64,000 nt of DNA from Pontibacillus sp. HMF3514 (GTDB taxonomy: Bacteria; Bacillota; Bacilli; Bacillales; BH030062). Each line of letters begins with the position of its first letter. The first letter of the stretch is position 1. Of this stretch, positions 40,945 to 51,244 are shown piece after piece. The stretch spans positions 2,728,001 to 2,792,000 of the forward strand of contig NZ_CP047393.1 in assembly GCF_009858175.1 (NCBI RefSeq). The letters are read 5' to 3'. A program made the translations under genes and the position numbers. The notes beneath the pieces were generated by a model. That model did not search any database. It had not been told where the DNA came from and worked only from the letters and a program-made list of their open reading frames with translations.

Positions 40945-42089
40945 TACTCTTCCTCATCAAAACGCGGCATTTGGAATGGTGATTGCATACCGCCTTGCCC
41001 CATACCTTGAGGCATTTGCGGCATCTGACCTCCACCTTGTTGCATGCCTGGGAACTGCGGCATTTGACCACCTTGCTGCGGCATTCCATATTGAGGCATC
41101 TGTCCAACCTGTTGACCGCCTTGTTGTGGCATTTGCCCTCCTTGTTGCGGCATTCCTTGGCCTTGTTGCGGCATACCTTGACCCTGTTGCGGCATTCCAT
41201 AACCCTGTTGCGGCATCTGCCAACCTTGTTGTGGCATTCCATAACCTTGTTGCGGCATTTGCTGCCAACCTTGCTGTGGCATTTGAGGCATATGCATGGA
41301 TGAAGATGACTCCCATGATGAAGATTCCATATCATCATATCCAGTTGCTGGACTAACTGCCTGTTGCTGATCTGGCGTCATCCCATCCCAACAATATGGA
41401 TCTGTACTACCTAGGTATTGTGGCATTGGTGGGTGACAAGGATGCGGCGGACAAGGGATGCACGGCATTGGTTGAACATACATTGGCATCATTGGTTGTT
41501 GCATTTGCGGCTGCTGCATCGGCTGCTGCATCGGTTGTTGCATCTGCGGTTGTACTTGCGGCTGCTTCTTAGGCTGCTTCATTGGTTTTTTCTCCTCCAC
41601 AGCTGGTTTTACTGGTTCTTTTTTCGGTTTAGGTTTTGGCGGCTGATATTGCGGCATTTGTGGGATGTTTACAGTCGTATAGTAGTTTTGCATCTCTTGT
41701 TCCATTGTAGGGAACTGAAATTGCATTGGCATAATAGGTTGTTTAGGCATTTGCGGCTGTTGAGCTGGCATCATTGGCTTTTCTTCTACGGCTGGTTTAA
41801 CTTGTTCTTCTTTTTTTGGCTTTGGCATCTCTTTTTTAGGCATTTCCTTCGGCTTCTCTTTCCCTACTGGCATAGGCTTTGGCGACGTATCTTTGTACGG
41901 TTGAGTAGCTTTTGGCTGCTCTTTTTTGACTGGCTTTGAATCAGATGGAACTTTGATCTTCATACCAGGCATAATCATATCTGGATTGCTCAATTGCGAG
42001 TTCATCGCTTTAAGCTCTTCAAAATTTACTCCATATTTCTTCGCAATCTTCCATAACGTATCACCTTTTTGAACAACATGAATTTTCAC
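40944..42089 (-). CDS. safA: SafA, spore coat morphogenetic LysM protein
   Basis: 381 residues. N-terminal LysM domain (1-49, IHVVQKGDTLWKIAKKYG and NPDMIMPGMKIKVP) binds cortex peptidoglycan; a Lys/Pro-rich stretch with PKPKKEP; a cysteine cluster near 215-230 (MPCIPCPPHPC); and a C-terminal run of about ten MPQQG-type repeats (DNA about 41040-41290). In B. subtilis SafA is recruited by SpoVID and builds the inner coat. The GTG at 42089 was chosen since GGGAGC lies nine bases upstream; an upstream frame extension of 51 residues lacks the LysM start. Antisense open frames across the repeats are not genes. Confidence 0.92.
   Translation of the reverse strand: MKIHVVQKGDTLWKIAKKYGVNFEELKAMNSQLSNPDMIMPGMKIKVPSDSKPVKKEQPKATQPYKDTSPKPMPVGKEKPKEMPKKEMPKPKKEEQVKPAVEEKPMMPAQQPQMPKQPIMPMQFQFPTMEQEMQNYYTTVNIPQMPQYQPPKPKPKKEPVKPAVEEKKPMKQPKKQPQVQPQMQQPMQQPMQQPQMQQPMMPMYVQPMPCIPCPPHPCHPPMPQYLGSTDPYCWDGMTPDQQQAVSPATGYDDMESSSWESSSSMHMPQMPQQGWQQMPQQGYGMPQQGWQMPQQGYGMPQQGQGMPQQGQGMPQQGGQMPQQGGQQVGQMPQYGMPQQGGQMPQFPGMQQGGGQMPQMPQGMGQGGMQSPFQMPRFDEEE
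41040..41290 (-). repeat. Tandem MPQQG-coding repeats in safA
   Basis: Imperfect short direct repeats, CCGCAACAAGG/CCACAACAAGG on the coding strand, encode about ten MPQQG-like units. They may vary in number by slippage. They are coding, not a CRISPR array. Confidence 0.75.
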
Positions 42090-42277
42090 TGATGTGGCTC
42101 CCTTCCTTCTGTTATCGTTTAAACCATGATATAAATAACAGATTAACTCTTTTACAACATATGCACGAACCCAGAAAAGGTTGATGAAAATGCCTAAATT
42201 TTTTTGGGATATATTTGGGAGGGTTGTTTTGAAGGGATTCATTTCATGTTTAATATTAGACGCTTCTCATTCCATTT

Positions 42278-42839
42278 AAGCCCCCTATTGTTGAAGACTT
42301 GGAATCGAGATAACTGTGCGGTGGAGGTCCGTTGCTTTTATGAGAGATAGGGGTTCAGTGAAACGGCAATACTCCTGCGGAAGACCGTCCAAGCCTCCTC
42401 GTCACTCCGTTCCTGCGGGGTCTCGGCCGCCCTTTCTACCGCGGGAGTTTGCCGTTTCCCTCACCCCTTTGCTGTTATGGAAGTTAACGGACCCATGTCT
42501 GAGATCACTTTATTTCTTGCTTAAGGAAACTGTAAATTAGCTTTACATATAAAGCTTTAGATCACTTTGAAGCATATAAAATTTAACTACACATTCTAAA
42601 TCAGAATACCTAACGATCGCTGCGGTTCCGTTAGTCACCATTCGGCTAAGGTGGGCTGTGGAACGGGTTGACTCCTCCGGTAGAAAGGGCGAGCGAGATC
42701 CCGCAGGAACGTAGTGACGAGGAAGCTCGATCGGTCTTCCGGGGAAAGCAACCCGTTCCACAGCCCGCCGCTCTGCATAAACATAACGGAACCAACCCGC
42801 ACCAGCTTATTCAAGATAACTGCCATATAACTGAATAAC
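42278..42839. repeat. Composite hairpin repeat, copy 3 (order R-B-A-L)
   Basis: Lies between the safA start and the pheB stop. R (42278-42311) holds GAAGACTTGG. B (42326-42493) is bordered by GGTCCGTT and AACGGACC, with arms GTGAAACGGCAA and TTGCCGTTTCCC. A (42624-42793) is bordered by GGTTCCGTT and AACGGAACC, with arms GGGCTGTGGAACGGGTTG and CAACCCGTTCCACAGCCC (perfect 18). L (42804-42839) holds GATAACTGCCATATAA. Reversed, it reads L-A-B-R like copies 2 and 4. The spacer 42494-42623 is AT-rich. Confidence 0.85.
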
Positions 42840-42908
42840 TACTATGTTTTATAAAAATAGACCTACAATGAACAAAAAGAACTCCAACATATTCGTTGGA
42901 GTTCTTCA

Positions 42909-43358
42909 TCACGCACCGCTACTAACAATTTCTACTCGATCAATAAAGTCTAGTTTGTTGAAGTTTTGGAGCATTTGTTCAATTGACATCGTCATACTAC
43001 TTGTATTTATAGATAGTGTGACATTGGCTTTTCCTTGTAAAGGGATGGTTTGATTAATGGTCAAAATATTACACCCAGATTGAGCAACCATCGCTAACAA
43101 TTCAGATAACGTACCCGATCGATCCTCTAAGTGAAAAAACAAAGTGATGATTTTTTCTTTCACCATAGCTTGGAACGGATACACAGCATCCCGATACTTA
43201 TAAAATGCACTACGGCTTAAGTCCACTTGCTGAACCGCTTCATGAACAGATTCCACTTTCCCACGTTCAAGCAATGCTTTTGCTTCTAACGTTTTTTGCA
43301 TCGATTCTGGTAAAACATCGCTTCGTACAAGGTAAAATTGATCATCATTTTGGGCCAT
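42909..43358 (-). CDS. pheB: ACT-domain protein PheB
   Basis: 149 residues. N-terminal helical region with [18 protein letters not shown] (DNA-binding-like), then an ACT domain (about 68-145: [24 protein letters not shown]). It is encoded with obg and in B. subtilis with pheA. Its exact role is unclear, possibly as a phenylalanine-linked regulator. Located 23 bases after obg, so co-transcribed. Confidence 0.9.
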   Translation of the reverse strand: MAQNDDQFYLVRSDVLPESMQKTLEAKALLERGKVESVHEAVQQVDLSRSAFYKYRDAVYPFQAMVKEKIITLFFHLEDRSGTLSELLAMVAQSGCNILTINQTIPLQGKANVTLSINTSSMTMSIEQMLQNFNKLDFIDRVEIVSSGA

Positions 43359-43381
43359 GTGTCTTAACCCCTTTACACGGT

Positions 43382-45198
<1,817 letters not shown>

Positions 45199-45331
45199 CC
45201 AAAATCCGCCCCTTTTTTCTCTCTAATATGAAAAGTATAGCAAATTATGGACATATTCGAAATAAATACTGTTTCACAAAGTCTTTCAGAGGATTTTTAT
45301 CGATATTTCCGTATATCTAGCGGCCATTAAA

Positions 45332-45360
45332 AAAGCTCTAACCCAGTGGGCTAGAGCTTT
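45332..45360 (-). terminator. Intrinsic terminator of the ribosomal-protein operon
   Basis: 13-base stem AAAGCTCTAACCC against GGGCTAGAGCTTT (one wobble), followed on the minus strand by TTTTAATGG. It lies just after the rpmA stop. Confidence 0.8.
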
Positions 45361-45373
45361 AAAGCTAGTGCGC

Positions 45374-45658
45374 TTATGCTTCTTGTGGATAAACGCTAAC
45401 TTTTTTACGGTTACGTCCGTAACGTTCGAACTTAACAACACCATCTACTTTAGAGAATAGTGTGTCGTCACCACCGATGCCTACGTTAGCACCTGGGTAA
45501 ACTTTTGTTCCACGTTGACGGTAAAGGATCGCGCCTGCTTTAGCCTGTTGACCATCAGCACGCTTCGCTCCAAGACGCTTGGAAATGGAATCACGACCGT
45601 TTTTCGTACTACCTACACCCTTCTTCTGGGCGAAAAACTGTAGATTTAGACGTAGCAT
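45374..45658 (-). CDS. rpmA: 50S ribosomal protein bL27 with N-terminal cleavage motif
   Basis: 94 residues. Opens [17 protein letters not shown]: the first nine residues are the N-terminal extension of Firmicutes L27, which the protease Prp removes after LQFFA. The mature protein starts AQKKG or QKKG and its tail reaches the peptidyl-transferase centre. Start at 45658 follows TAAGGAGGTG. The prp gene directly precedes it and ends overlapping the start region. Confidence 0.98.
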   Translation of the reverse strand: MLRLNLQFFAQKKGVGSTKNGRDSISKRLGAKRADGQQAKAGAILYRQRGTKVYPGANVGIGGDDTLFSKVDGVVKFERYGRNRKKVSVYPQEA

Positions 45659-45675
45659 TGGGCTGCACCTCCTTA

Positions 45676-46002
45676 TCAATTGATCGTCATATATTCACCA
45701 TAATCTCGCTCTATGGTTTCGAGTGATACCATCATTCCCTCTAACAACAATGTGGCCTTTTCATAAGTATCGGATGACAATTGTTCAGGTAATTCAACCC
45801 TTAAATAGCCACCTTCGCCACCTTGTTCGATATGAGGTTCGAATTCACATAGTTTCATAACAGCATTCACCGCACCAAAGGAGACAGCGGAAACAGCAGC
45901 ACATACAATATCATGACCATATGGGCCACTTTCAGCATGACCACTTATTTCAAAAGCTGATACTTGACCATGTTCATCTCTAGTTACAAGTACTTGTATC
46001 AT
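45676..46002 (-). CDS. prp: Ribosomal-processing cysteine protease Prp
   Basis: 108 residues. Cysteine protease with catalytic His in [17 protein letters not shown] (near residue 22) and Cys in [10 protein letters not shown] (near 34). It trims the N-terminal peptide of bL27. It sits between rplU and rpmA, the usual arrangement, and rpmA here has the matching cleavage motif, so enzyme and substrate are co-expressed. Confidence 0.95.
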   Translation of the reverse strand: MIQVLVTRDEHGQVSAFEISGHAESGPYGHDIVCAAVSAVSFGAVNAVMKLCEFEPHIEQGGEGGYLRVELPEQLSSDTYEKATLLLEGMMVSLETIERDYGEYMTIN

Positions 46003-46011
46003 GATCGAACC

Positions 46012-46320
46012 TTACGCTTTGATGCTCTCTACTGTAAGCTTTGTGTAAGGTTGACGATGACCTTGTTTACGCTTGTAGTTCTTTTTTGGCTTGTACTTGA
46101 ACACGTTGATTTTCTTCTGACGACCTTGTTTTTCAACTTTAGCCGTTACAGAAGCACCGTCTACGTATGGAGCGCCTACTTTTGTTTCGCCGCCACCTAC
46201 TACAAGTACTTTGTCGAAAGTTACGTTTTCACCATCAGCAGCATCAACTTTTTCAACGAAGATGGATTGACCTTCTTCTACTTTGATTTGCTTGCCGCCT
46301 GTTTCAATAATTGCGTACAT
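46012..46320 (-). CDS. rplU: 50S ribosomal protein bL21
   Basis: 102 residues; opens [18 protein letters not shown] and contains [22 protein letters not shown], the rRNA-binding signature. It starts the rplU-prp-rpmA operon, with AAGGAGGTG before the ATG. Confidence 0.98.
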   Translation of the reverse strand: MYAIIETGGKQIKVEEGQSIFVEKVDAADGENVTFDKVLVVGGGETKVGAPYVDGASVTAKVEKQGRQKKINVFKYKPKKNYKRKQGHRQPYTKLTVESIKA

Positions 46321-46421
46321 ACTTGCACCTCCTTATAATACTCAGACTCGCCATGCAGGTGCCTCTCGGGCTTTTAGAACCTGTTTTGAGCGGTTGTAGC
46401 AACAGGTGCTACGATCGTTAA
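46321..46421 (-). promoter_or_regulatory. L21 (rplU) leader RNA, autoregulatory type
   Basis: About 100 bases of untranslated leader on the minus strand, with hairpin GTAGCACCTGTTGCTAC and a conserved block AAGCCCGAGAGGCACCTGCATGGCGAGTC. This resembles the L21 leader family known in Firmicutes, thought to bind L21 for feedback control. Identity was judged by eye. Confidence 0.65.
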
Positions 46422-46428
46422 CGTACAA

Positions 46429-46458
46429 ATGTTACCACGTTTCAAAACAACCTGTCAA
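46429..46458 (-). promoter_or_regulatory. Sigma-A promoter of rplU operon, inside end of rng
   Basis: -35 TTGACA (46453-46458), 18-base spacer, -10 TAACAT (46429-46434). The -35 overlaps the last codons of the RNase G gene, so the ribosomal operon has its own start, about 46421. Confidence 0.65.
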
Positions 46459-47902
46459 GAACATTCTCCTTATAAAAGGATCGTTCTTCCAGGGTAGCCA
46501 CATTTCCGACATGTATAATGCGGAAAGGCACATGACTCTCCCTATTATTCAGGACATAGACATCTTTGTAAAGGATTGATTTCAACTTTTTCATATCTAT
46601 TCTTTGCTTGAACGCCTCGATTACATCAGGATGAGCTTCAATCGCAATGATATCCTGATCGTTTGATTGATAGGACAATAACATTCTCTCTAATTGATAG
46701 GCCTCAGAAGCACGTGACATCATGACACTCTGAGTGTGCCCTTTTCCCAGAACACTAGACAAGGATGGTGCTTCACGTTTTCGAGTCATCTCCAAAATTC
46801 CTAGACGCGTAAACCCGAAAAGCTGTGTTCGAACATAGTCCTGTCTCAACTGTTTTTTGAAATAACTCACTACTCGTTCTTGATCCTTCTCATCTTTCAT
46901 ATCAATAAAATCAATCAGAATCATACCAGATAAATTTCGCAAACGAATCTGTTTAGCAGCTTCTTTTGCAGCTTCCTGATTAGTTTTTAAGACAGAAGTT
47001 TTCTTATTGCTTGTAGCTGTATGCTTAGCTGTATTGACGTCTATCACTACCATTGCCTCGGTTTGGTCGATGACGAGTTGAGCCCCACTATCAAGCGTGA
47101 TTGTTCGTGTTAATAATTGCTCGCTAATGTATTCAGCTGAGAAAGGCATTTGATTTTGGATGTCAGCAACCCATTTTGTTTTCCCCCCTAATTCAGGTAT
47201 TCGCTGTTGAATTCGCTGTTTCATATCCAGGTTATCAACGAAGATGCTTTCAATATCTCCCTCTGGAAAACGGCGAAGCAAACGATCTGGAATATCAAAG
47301 TCTTCTAAAATCGTTTGAGGTGGTTTTTCATACTGATACTGTCTAAAGAGACTTGTCCAACTTTCACGCAGCGATACTAATTCCCTTTCCAAATCCTCCA
47401 AAGAAACTTCGGCTGAATGTGTACGAAAAATCAAACCTTCTTCTCCCTGACAAGCCCCACCTGCCCATGTTTTTAAATGGCTGCGTTGCTCATCAGTCAT
47501 TTTTCTTGAAACGGCAAAATAATTACCTAATGGAAGATATACTAAATTACGACCTGGTAGCGTTACGTTAGCGGTTAGCTGAGCTCCTTTTTGATCATAA
47601 GCGTCCTTCATCACCTGCACCCACACATGTTGACCCTCATGAACAACATGCTCAATGGATTGACTTGTATCTTTTCTTGCTTCTGGAATCTCTTGCTTCT
47701 TTAAAAAACCAAGTTTAGGCTGCCCAAAATCAACAAAGGCAGCCTGTAAACTTGATTCTATATTCACTATTCTTCCCTTATATATATTCCCAATGAGGCT
47801 TTTTTCCTCAGGCCTTTCAATCAAGACCTGTTCTAATGTATCGTTTTGATAGACCATCGCCCATTTTTCAGTAGGGATAGTCTGTAAATAAACTGTCTTC
47901 AT
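46442..47902 (-). CDS. rng: Ribonuclease G/E family endoribonuclease
   Basis: 486 residues. S1 RNA-binding domain (about 38-120: GNIYKGRIVNIESSLQAAFVDFG), RNase H-like domain and a DNase-I-like catalytic part with IDQTEAMVVIDVNTAKHT (metal-binding aspartates) and LIDFIDMKDEKDQERV. It cuts single-stranded A/U-rich RNA, for example in 16S rRNA 5' maturation. B. subtilis lacks this gene at this place; other Bacillaceae have it between rplU and spoIVFB. The ATG at 47902 was preferred to a longer frame overlapping spoIVFB. AAGGATGAG is the ribosome site. Confidence 0.95.
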   Translation of the reverse strand: MKTVYLQTIPTEKWAMVYQNDTLEQVLIERPEEKSLIGNIYKGRIVNIESSLQAAFVDFGQPKLGFLKKQEIPEARKDTSQSIEHVVHEGQHVWVQVMKDAYDQKGAQLTANVTLPGRNLVYLPLGNYFAVSRKMTDEQRSHLKTWAGGACQGEEGLIFRTHSAEVSLEDLERELVSLRESWTSLFRQYQYEKPPQTILEDFDIPDRLLRRFPEGDIESIFVDNLDMKQRIQQRIPELGGKTKWVADIQNQMPFSAEYISEQLLTRTITLDSGAQLVIDQTEAMVVIDVNTAKHTATSNKKTSVLKTNQEAAKEAAKQIRLRNLSGMILIDFIDMKDEKDQERVVSYFKKQLRQDYVRTQLFGFTRLGILEMTRKREAPSLSSVLGKGHTQSVMMSRASEAYQLERMLLSYQSNDQDIIAIEAHPDVIEAFKQRIDMKKLKSILYKDVYVLNNRESHVPFRIIHVGNVATLEERSFYKENVLDRLF

Positions 47903-47915
47903 TGTTATCTCATCC

Positions 47916-48785
47916 TTACGTTGCAAACCACTCCACCATCTCTTTAGCCTTGGCACGCGTTTGCTTCAAGGTAAAGAAGTAATACAAACATTCCCCTTCA
48001 TCAATGAGCGCACGCTTTTGATTATGTAATGTTACACAGATCTGATGGTGTGTACCGCGTTTAAATTGTCGAAAAACATCCATAATTGGCATGTCCTCAC
48101 CAATATGGATCGTGCGAATCTTGTTCACATGCTCCTGACTATCTTGCTGCCTTTTCATCAAGTAACGAAGAAACGCATATCTTTTCTGTTTCCATTCTAT
48201 CCGATTTTCCCACAATAAAAAACAAGCAAGTAAAATCGTGCTCATGGAAAACGGAAAATACATTAGCGCGGCACTGAATGCAACGAATAAACTAATGATG
48301 GAAAGTGTTAAAAACATCGCTTGAGCTTTTACAAAAGGAAGATACACAGAAAGAAATAAGAATAGTAGCTTCCCTCCATCAAGCGGCCAGATCGGTAAGA
48401 TATTAAAGCAAAAAATCAACACGTTATATAGAGATAACAATTCAATCACACCTGTTGATAGCAACTGGGTGGATTCGGCAAACAAAATAAACAACCAAAT
48501 CCAGAGATGCTGAAAGGGTCCTGCTAAAATAACAAGTACCTCTTCTTTTATGGGACGAGTGTGGTACTCATCTGTTTCTAAAACACCCCCAAAAGGCCAA
48601 ATCATTACGGACCGTATGCGCCACTTAAAATAGTGAGCCATCCCGTAATGACCAAGCTCATGGAAAAGCACGATTGAGAAAATAATTAGCAATTGAATAA
48701 GGGACCCTGTTAGTAAACCAACACCGATGAGAAACCAAAACATAGGGTGTATATGAAAATGGCGAATGGCATTAAGGCTGATCAT
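47916..48785 (-). CDS. spoIVFB: SpoIVFB, sigma-K processing S2P metalloprotease
   Basis: 289 residues, about six membrane helices. Zinc motif HELGH at 42-46 and the second motif NILPIWPLDGGKL (aspartate as third ligand) near 130-145. A C-terminal CBS-like region (residues about 220-285) senses ATP in B. subtilis. It cuts pro-sigma-K in the mother cell, held inactive by SpoIVFA and BofA. The start overlaps the spoIVFA end. Confidence 0.97.
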   Translation of the reverse strand: MISLNAIRHFHIHPMFWFLIGVGLLTGSLIQLLIIFSIVLFHELGHYGMAHYFKWRIRSVMIWPFGGVLETDEYHTRPIKEEVLVILAGPFQHLWIWLFILFAESTQLLSTGVIELLSLYNVLIFCFNILPIWPLDGGKLLFLFLSVYLPFVKAQAMFLTLSIISLFVAFSAALMYFPFSMSTILLACFLLWENRIEWKQKRYAFLRYLMKRQQDSQEHVNKIRTIHIGEDMPIMDVFRQFKRGTHHQICVTLHNQKRALIDEGECLYYFFTLKQTRAKAKEMVEWFAT

Positions 48786-49542
48786 TGACCTGAATCACCT
48801 GGATAGGATCGATATACTCATCCCCTTTTTGAATAGCAAAATAAAGATGCTGGTCCCCATTCGATGAAGGTGTAGTTGTACCGATGATTTTTCCGCTGTT
48901 CACATGCTCGTACACATTTACATCAATTTTGTTTAAGAATCCATAGTATGTTTTACTACCGTCAGCGTGCTGAATAACTACTGTTTTCCCTGTGTCCTTT
49001 TTGTTCCCTGCTTCAATCACAGTTCCACCTTTTGAAGCTTTTACTTGTTCTTCTTCTGACGTTTCAATCACGATTCCTTGTCCATTCTTTTGAAAAGATT
49101 CACTAATCGTCCCATTAACAGGTAAAGCATGCTGACCTGTAACAGGTTGTACATCATTAGAAGATGGAGTTTGTGGAAGAAAAGCTAATGGCTCGCCAAA
49201 CTTCTCCTGATACCATTGGTTAACCGCCGCAAATTGAAATTCTTCCGTTACAGCATCTGTCACCCAGCTCTTAGGCTTTTGTAAAAAGTTCGCATCCATC
49301 CGATAGAGGATGGCGACTGAGAAGAATAAAACAGCTGCGAGAATGGCTTTAAATACAAAAGCTGATAGCAACTGCGCATTTGCACTTTGCCTTTCTTCTC
49401 CTTGTGTAAAAGGCAGGTAGCCGTATTTCTCCTCCTCCTGTACATATGAAACTGGCGTTGAAACAGATCTTTTCCCCTTTAATTCTCTTTCTTTTTTACG
49501 TTGAGCGATACTTTTTCGAATATCACGCACATCTCGTTTCAT
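48772..49542 (-). CDS. spoIVFA: SpoIVFA, regulator of the SpoIVFB protease
   Basis: 256 residues. Short cytoplasmic N-terminus (MKRDVRDIRKSIAQRKKERE), one membrane helix (ILAAVLFFSVAILY), then a degenerate M23 peptidase-like domain (about 170-250): the HLYFAI and GSKTYYGFLNKID patterns remain, but the histidines needed for zinc are not, so it is a binding domain, not an enzyme. It anchors and inhibits SpoIVFB. The ATG at 49542 follows GAGGAG; a longer frame adds 32 poor residues. Confidence 0.94.
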   Translation of the reverse strand: MKRDVRDIRKSIAQRKKERELKGKRSVSTPVSYVQEEEKYGYLPFTQGEERQSANAQLLSAFVFKAILAAVLFFSVAILYRMDANFLQKPKSWVTDAVTEEFQFAAVNQWYQEKFGEPLAFLPQTPSSNDVQPVTGQHALPVNGTISESFQKNGQGIVIETSEEEQVKASKGGTVIEAGNKKDTGKTVVIQHADGSKTYYGFLNKIDVNVYEHVNSGKIIGTTTPSSNGDQHLYFAIQKGDEYIDPIQVIQVNDQP

Positions 49543-49655
49543 AAGCGTCTCCTCATTCCTTATCAATTCTTTGTACAAGTCTATGAGGGGAAGTATTGAT
49601 ATATGAAAAAGAATAAATAGATTTGTATAGATGATCATTCCTTACTTTAAATGTT

Positions 49656-50330
49656 ATTCAGCAATCTGGCAGTAATATGGAATAACTGTTTTAGTGAGAG
49701 AGGCGGTTCCGTTGCTATTGTTGAGTGCGGTGGGCTTGGGAACGGGTTGCTTTCCCCGGACGAACGATCGAGCCTCCTCATCCGCTACGCTTCTTGCGGG
49801 GTCTCGCTCGCCCGTTTTTCCGGAGGAGTCAACCCGTTCCCAAGCCCACCTTAGCCGAATGGTGATTAACGGAACCGCAGCGATAATGTGAGGAAATGCT
49901 TGCGGACATTTGTTCCGCTATTTCACCTTAAAATGGTTTTTCTTAAGAGTTTACGGACATTCATTCCGCTAATTGCTGCAAATCACCTTAATAAAGAGCA
50001 ATAAGAGCAATCTGTCACAAATAAGGTACCATATGTCCGTAACGACTCTCGAAATGCCTTAAAAGTTCAAAATAACGGAACAGATGTCCGTAAGGTTTAG
50101 AACCCACACACTAGGGTCCGGTATTCTCCATAAACGCAAAGGGGGGAAGGAAACGGCAAACTCCAGTGGTAGAAAGGGCAGATGAGACCCCACAGAGAAC
50201 GGAGTGAACGAGGAGGCTCAGCTGGTCTTCCACAGGAGTATTGCCGTTTCACTGACCCCCTTACTCTCATACAAGCAACGGACTCCTACGAACCTATATC
50301 TCGAATCCAAGTCTTCCAGATAAGGGGGCT
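49656..50330. repeat. Composite hairpin repeat, copy 4 (order L-A-B-R)
   Basis: Lies between the spoIVFA start and the minD stop. L (49656-49687) holds TCTGGCAGTAATATGG. A (49705-49876) has arms GGTGGGCTTGGGAACGGGTT and AACCCGTTCCCAAGCCCACC (perfect 20 or more). B (50115-50283) has AAACGGCAA against TTGCCGTTT. R (50296-50330) holds CCAAGTCTTCC. Spacer element S (49899-50094) lies between modules. No credible gene crosses it. The rest of 49543-50446 shows the minD terminator and AT-rich DNA. Confidence 0.85.
49899..50094 (-). repeat. Spacer element S in composite repeat 4 (inverted relative to copy 2)
   Basis: Bordered by TTGCGGACATTTGTTCCG and CGGAACAGATGTCCGTAA. It matches 31395-31581 in reverse orientation (for example the block CGACTCTCGAAATGCC here against GGCATTTCGAGAGTCG there), while flanking sequences match in direct orientation. 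Confidence 0.8.
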
Positions 50331-50378
50331 TTCATGAAATTAGAGTATACAGTACCTTTTTACCTCAACTCACGAAAA

Positions 50379-50412
50379 AAGGCATTGAATTGTTTTACAA
50401 TTCAATGCCTTA
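50379..50412 (-). terminator. Intrinsic terminator of the mre-min operon
   Basis: 15-base perfect stem AAGGCATTGAATTGT against ACAATTCAATGCCTT, followed on the minus strand by TTTTCGTG. It lies after the minD stop. Confidence 0.88.
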
Positions 50413-50446
50413 GCTTCTGTGCACAGTCCAATTAGGTTTGTTCTAA

Positions 50447-51244
50447 TTACGATCGTATGCCGAAGAATCTTTTTACTTTTGTAAATACCCCTTTGTCATC
50501 CTCTAATGACATAAGCGGTACAGATTCGCCTAAGATACGGCGTGCGATATTACGATAGGAGATCGATGCTCTCGTGTTTGGTTGGAAAGCAATAGGCTCC
50601 CCACTATTTGAAGCCTTAATTACATCATCATCATCTGCAACGATGCCTAATAAATCGATCGATAGAACCGTAACGATTTCATCCACGTCAAACATATCAC
50701 CTTTTTGAACCATATGTCTGCGGATTCGGTTAACGATCAAACGTGGCGGTTCGATGTCTTCTTGTTCGAGAAGGCCAATAATACGGTCTGCATCACGAAC
50801 GGATGATTTTTCAGGTGTTGTTACAACAATGGCTTTATCAGCACCTGCTACGGCATTTTTGTAGCCTTGTTCAATACCTGCTGGGCAATCAATCAATATG
50901 TAGTCATAATCTTGCTTTAACTCATTGATGATTTTGACCATGCCTTCAGGATTTAAATCTGATTTATCGCTTGTTTGAGCAGCAGGAAGCAGGGAAAGGT
51001 CATCGAAACGCTTGTCCTTTATTAACGCTTGGTTCAAACGACAACGTTCTTGAATTACGTCCACGATATCAAAGATAATGCGGTTTTCAAGCCCCATCAC
51101 AACATCAAGGTTACGCAGTCCAATATCTGTATCAATTAAACATACCTTTTTCCCCATTAATGCTAAAGCAGTTCCAAGGTTGGCTGTGGTTGTTGTTTTT
51201 CCCACGCCACCTTTTCCTGATGTAATAACGATGGATTCACCCAT
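50447..51244 (-). CDS. minD: Septum-site-determining ATPase MinD
   Basis: 265 residues. Deviant Walker A GKGGVGKTTTTANLG (near 10-24), and a C-terminal amphipathic membrane-targeting helix (FTKVKRFFGI). It recruits MinC to the membrane to block division at poles. It overlaps minC by eight bases, so the two are coupled. End of the mreBCD-minCD operon. Confidence 0.98.
   Translation of the reverse strand: MGESIVITSGKGGVGKTTTTANLGTALALMGKKVCLIDTDIGLRNLDVVMGLENRIIFDIVDVIQERCRLNQALIKDKRFDDLSLLPAAQTSDKSDLNPEGMVKIINELKQDYDYILIDCPAGIEQGYKNAVAGADKAIVVTTPEKSSVRDADRIIGLLEQEDIEPPRLIVNRIRRHMVQKGDMFDVDEIVTVLSIDLLGIVADDDDVIKASNSGEPIAFQPNTRASISYRNIARRILGESVPLMSLEDDKGVFTKVKRFFGIRS

Noticed and set aside
41040-41290. 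Regularly spaced short repeats, as in a CRISPR array
   Set aside because: The repeat units are coding (MPQQG), have no unique spacers of constant length, and no cas genes are nearby.
41418-41939. 173-codon antisense frame over safA, rich in H, L, R and W, and other antisense frames at 40957-41356
   Set aside because: They are the complement of the Pro/Gln/Met repeat coding region. The composition (leucine, histidine, arginine runs) is an artefact of the repeated codons.
48772-49542. SpoIVFA M23-like domain as an active peptidase
   Set aside because: The histidine and aspartate zinc ligands of the M23 family are missing (HLY instead of HLH). It is a known degenerate regulatory domain.
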